64,000 nt of DNA from Yanghanlia caeni (lineage in GTDB: Bacteria; Pseudomonadota; Gammaproteobacteria; Burkholderiales; Burkholderiaceae_B). The DNA lies in contig JAUZQE010000004.1 in NCBI GenBank assembly GCA_030733815.1, positions 62,001 through 126,000 on the forward strand, read 5' to 3'. Made by a program: the position numbers and the translations under genes. Below the pieces are notes generated by a model. That model ran no database searches, was not told the origin of the DNA, and saw only the letters and a program-made list of their open reading frames with translations. Each line of letters opens with the position of its first letter. Positions within the stretch are counted from its first letter, which is position 1. Of the stretch, positions 62,655 through 64,000 are shown in pieces.

Positions 62655-63194
62655 ATGAGCCTGCCTGCCAATACGGATCGTGATCACTGGGTATCCTGGG
62701 ATCAATACCACGAACTCATCGAACGCCTGGCGCTGATCGTGCACGAGTCGGGCTGGAAATTCGACAAGATACTCTGCCTGGCACGCGGCGGCGTTCGGGT
62801 GGGCGACGTCCTTTCGCGCATCTTCGACGTACCCCTGGGCATTCTGGCTACCAGCAGTTATCGTGAAGCGGCCGGTACGGTGCAGGGTCAGCTCGATATC
62901 GCGCAGTTCATCACCATTACGCGCGGCACCATCGACGGCAAAGTGTTGCTGGTTGACGACATGGTCGATACCGGCCTCACGTTCAGCCGGGTGCGCGATC
63001 ACCTCGTGCACCAGTGCCCGGCTATTGAAGAGCTCCGTACTGCCGTGCTGTGGTGGAAGGGGCATTCGCAGGCCATTCCCGATTACTACGTCGAGAAACT
63101 GCCTACCAACCCCTGGATTCACCAGCCGTTTGAAGATTACGACAGCATCCGTCCGCATCAGCTCGAATCATGGCTGCGCAAGGGCACGCGCTAG
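62655..63194 (+). CDS. Purine-type phosphoribosyltransferase
   Basis: A 179-residue type I phosphoribosyltransferase. The PRPP-binding loop is GKVLLVDDMVDTGLTFSRV (about residues 94-112) and the N-terminal flexible loop region is LCLARGGVRVGDVLSRIF. Close homologues next to purA are annotated as xanthine/guanine or hypoxanthine phosphoribosyltransferases, so purine salvage is likely; the exact base is not clear from sequence. Probably co-transcribed with purA. Confidence 0.88.
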   Translation: MSLPANTDRDHWVSWDQYHELIERLALIVHESGWKFDKILCLARGGVRVGDVLSRIFDVPLGILATSSYREAAGTVQGQLDIAQFITITRGTIDGKVLLVDDMVDTGLTFSRVRDHLVHQCPAIEELRTAVLWWKGHSQAIPDYYVEKLPTNPWIHQPFEDYDSIRPHQLESWLRKGTR

Positions 63195-63219
63195 ACTCTG
63201 CCGCGTTCCTGTATACTAA

Positions 63220-63249
63220 TTGACTTGCCCAAATGCGGCGGGGTATGAT
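63220..63249 (+). promoter_or_regulatory. Sigma-70 promoter of the rpsU-dnaG operon
   Basis: TTGACT (63220-63225) and TATGAT (63244-63249) are 18 bp apart, the best promoter match in the window, 52 bp before the rpsU ATG. A second -10-like TATACT occurs at 63212-63217. Confidence 0.65.
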
Positions 63250-63300
63250 TTATAGTTATCCCGTTTGTGTCTTTTATTTAATCTACAAGGCCAGGAATAC

Positions 63301-63513
63301 ATGCCTATCGTTCGTCTTAAGGAAAACGAGCCCTTTGAGGCCGCGCTTCGCCGCTTCAAGCGCACTATCGAAAAAAACGGTCTCTTGACCGAACTGCGTT
63401 CGCGCGAATACTACGAAAAGCCTACGGCAGAGCGCAAGCGCAAGCATGCAGCCGCCGTCAAGCGCCACTACAAGCGCATCCGCAGCCAACAACTGCCCCC
63501 GCGTCTGTATTGA
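63301..63513 (+). CDS. rpsU: 30S ribosomal protein S21
   Basis: A 70-residue S21 ([27 protein letters not shown] ... with the family motif split by its basic C-terminal half [18 protein letters not shown]). It takes part in translation initiation. An AGGA precedes the ATG. First gene of the macromolecular synthesis operon; dnaG follows with no gap. Confidence 0.97.
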   Translation: MPIVRLKENEPFEAALRRFKRTIEKNGLLTELRSREYYEKPTAERKRKHAAAVKRHYKRIRSQQLPPRLY

Positions 63514-64000
63514 TTGATACCCGAATCCTTCATACAGGATCTCCTCGCTCGAGTCGACGTCGTTGACGTCGTCGGGCGATACGTACAGCTGCGCAAGGGC
63601 GGTGCCAACCTGCTTGGCCTCTGCCCTTTTCACAACGAAAAAACGCCGTCATTCACGGTAAGCCCCACCAAGCAGTTCTATCATTGCTTTGGCTGCGGCG
63701 CTCACGGCACGGCCATCACCTTCCTTATCGAACACACCGGGGCCAGCTTCCCCGAAGCCGTGCGCACATTGGCGGCATCGGTGGGCCTGACGGTGCCGGA
63801 AGCTCCTCGCACACCGCGCCAGCGTCAGCTCGACAAACAGCGTAAACAGGAAGTCACGCAGCACGAGCAGGTGCTCGAGACGGCGCAACGCCATTATGTC
63901 GCGCGCCTCAAGTCATCGCCGCGTGCAATCGACTACCTCAAGGGCCGGGGCCTCAGTGGCGAAATTGCCGCGCGCTTCGGCCTGGGCTGGTCGGGCGAAG
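63514..64000 (+). CDS. dnaG: DNA primase, 5' part (cut by the window edge)
   Basis: The first 162 codons of DnaG, which makes RNA primers for replication. The start is TTG at 63514, the base after the rpsU stop, giving IPESFIQDLLARVDVVDVV after the initiator. The zinc-binding domain has CPFHNEKTPSFTVSP and FYHCFGCGAHGTAI (Cys, His, Cys, Cys, about residues 38-63). The frame stays open to the window end, where the RNA polymerase domain would begin. No gene such as yqeY lies between rpsU and dnaG, unlike in many relatives. Confidence 0.96.
   Translation, partial: MIPESFIQDLLARVDVVDVVGRYVQLRKGGANLLGLCPFHNEKTPSFTVSPTKQFYHCFGCGAHGTAITFLIEHTGASFPEAVRTLAASVGLTVPEAPRTPRQRQLDKQRKQEVTQHEQVLETAQRHYVARLKSSPRAIDYLKGRGLSGEIAARFGLGWSGE

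Overview
This is a G+C-rich chromosomal window from a betaproteobacterium, most likely Burkholderiales and probably Alcaligenaceae (the Bordetella/Pusillimonas/Castellaniella neighbourhood). The inference rests on gene order (trxA-rho; parE-parC; alaS-tusA; rpsP-rimM-trmD; rlmN-rodZ-ispG-hisS-yfgM-bamB-der-hisC-hfq-hflX-hflK-hflC-hisZ-purA; rpsU-dnaG), on the presence of HisZ, and on the protein sequences. No database search was possible.

1-11.9 kb is a complete type I-C CRISPR-Cas locus read leftwards: cas3, cas5c, cas8c (with a nested cas11c start), cas7c, cas4, cas1, cas2, a leader of about 210 bp, and an array of 54 complete, apparently identical 32-bp repeats plus one cut by the left edge. 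The trailer end lies outside the window.

12.1-30 kb is mostly housekeeping: glnE and yhdP (divergent), gdhA-rho-trxA on the minus strand, parE-parC on the plus strand, then a ferredoxin-domain flavin oxidoreductase, dadA and a UgpB-type binding protein without transporter partners, closed by a strong terminator.

30.2-39.2 kb is an accessory cluster of eight genes on the plus strand in the order of the R64-type IVb pilus operon: a PilL-like lipoprotein with a TcpQ domain, PilN secretin, PilO, PilP, PilQ ATPase, PilR platform protein, PilS major prepilin and PilV tip pilin. No PilM, PilT transglycosylase or PilU prepilin peptidase is present. The PilS leader peptide contains an in-frame 12-bp tandem repeat, and PilV carries a sequence like a shufflon crossover site without any shufflon.

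39.2-64 kb is core genome: alaS-tusA, rpsP-rimM-trmD, valS (minus strand), ndk, and a long chain of nearly gapless genes for tRNA/rRNA modification, isoprenoid synthesis, cell shape, outer-membrane assembly, ribosome assembly and membrane proteolysis control, then hisZ-purA-phosphoribosyltransferase and the rpsU-dnaG start of the macromolecular synthesis operon, with dnaG cut by the right edge. I saw no tRNA or rRNA genes, insertion sequences or prophage.
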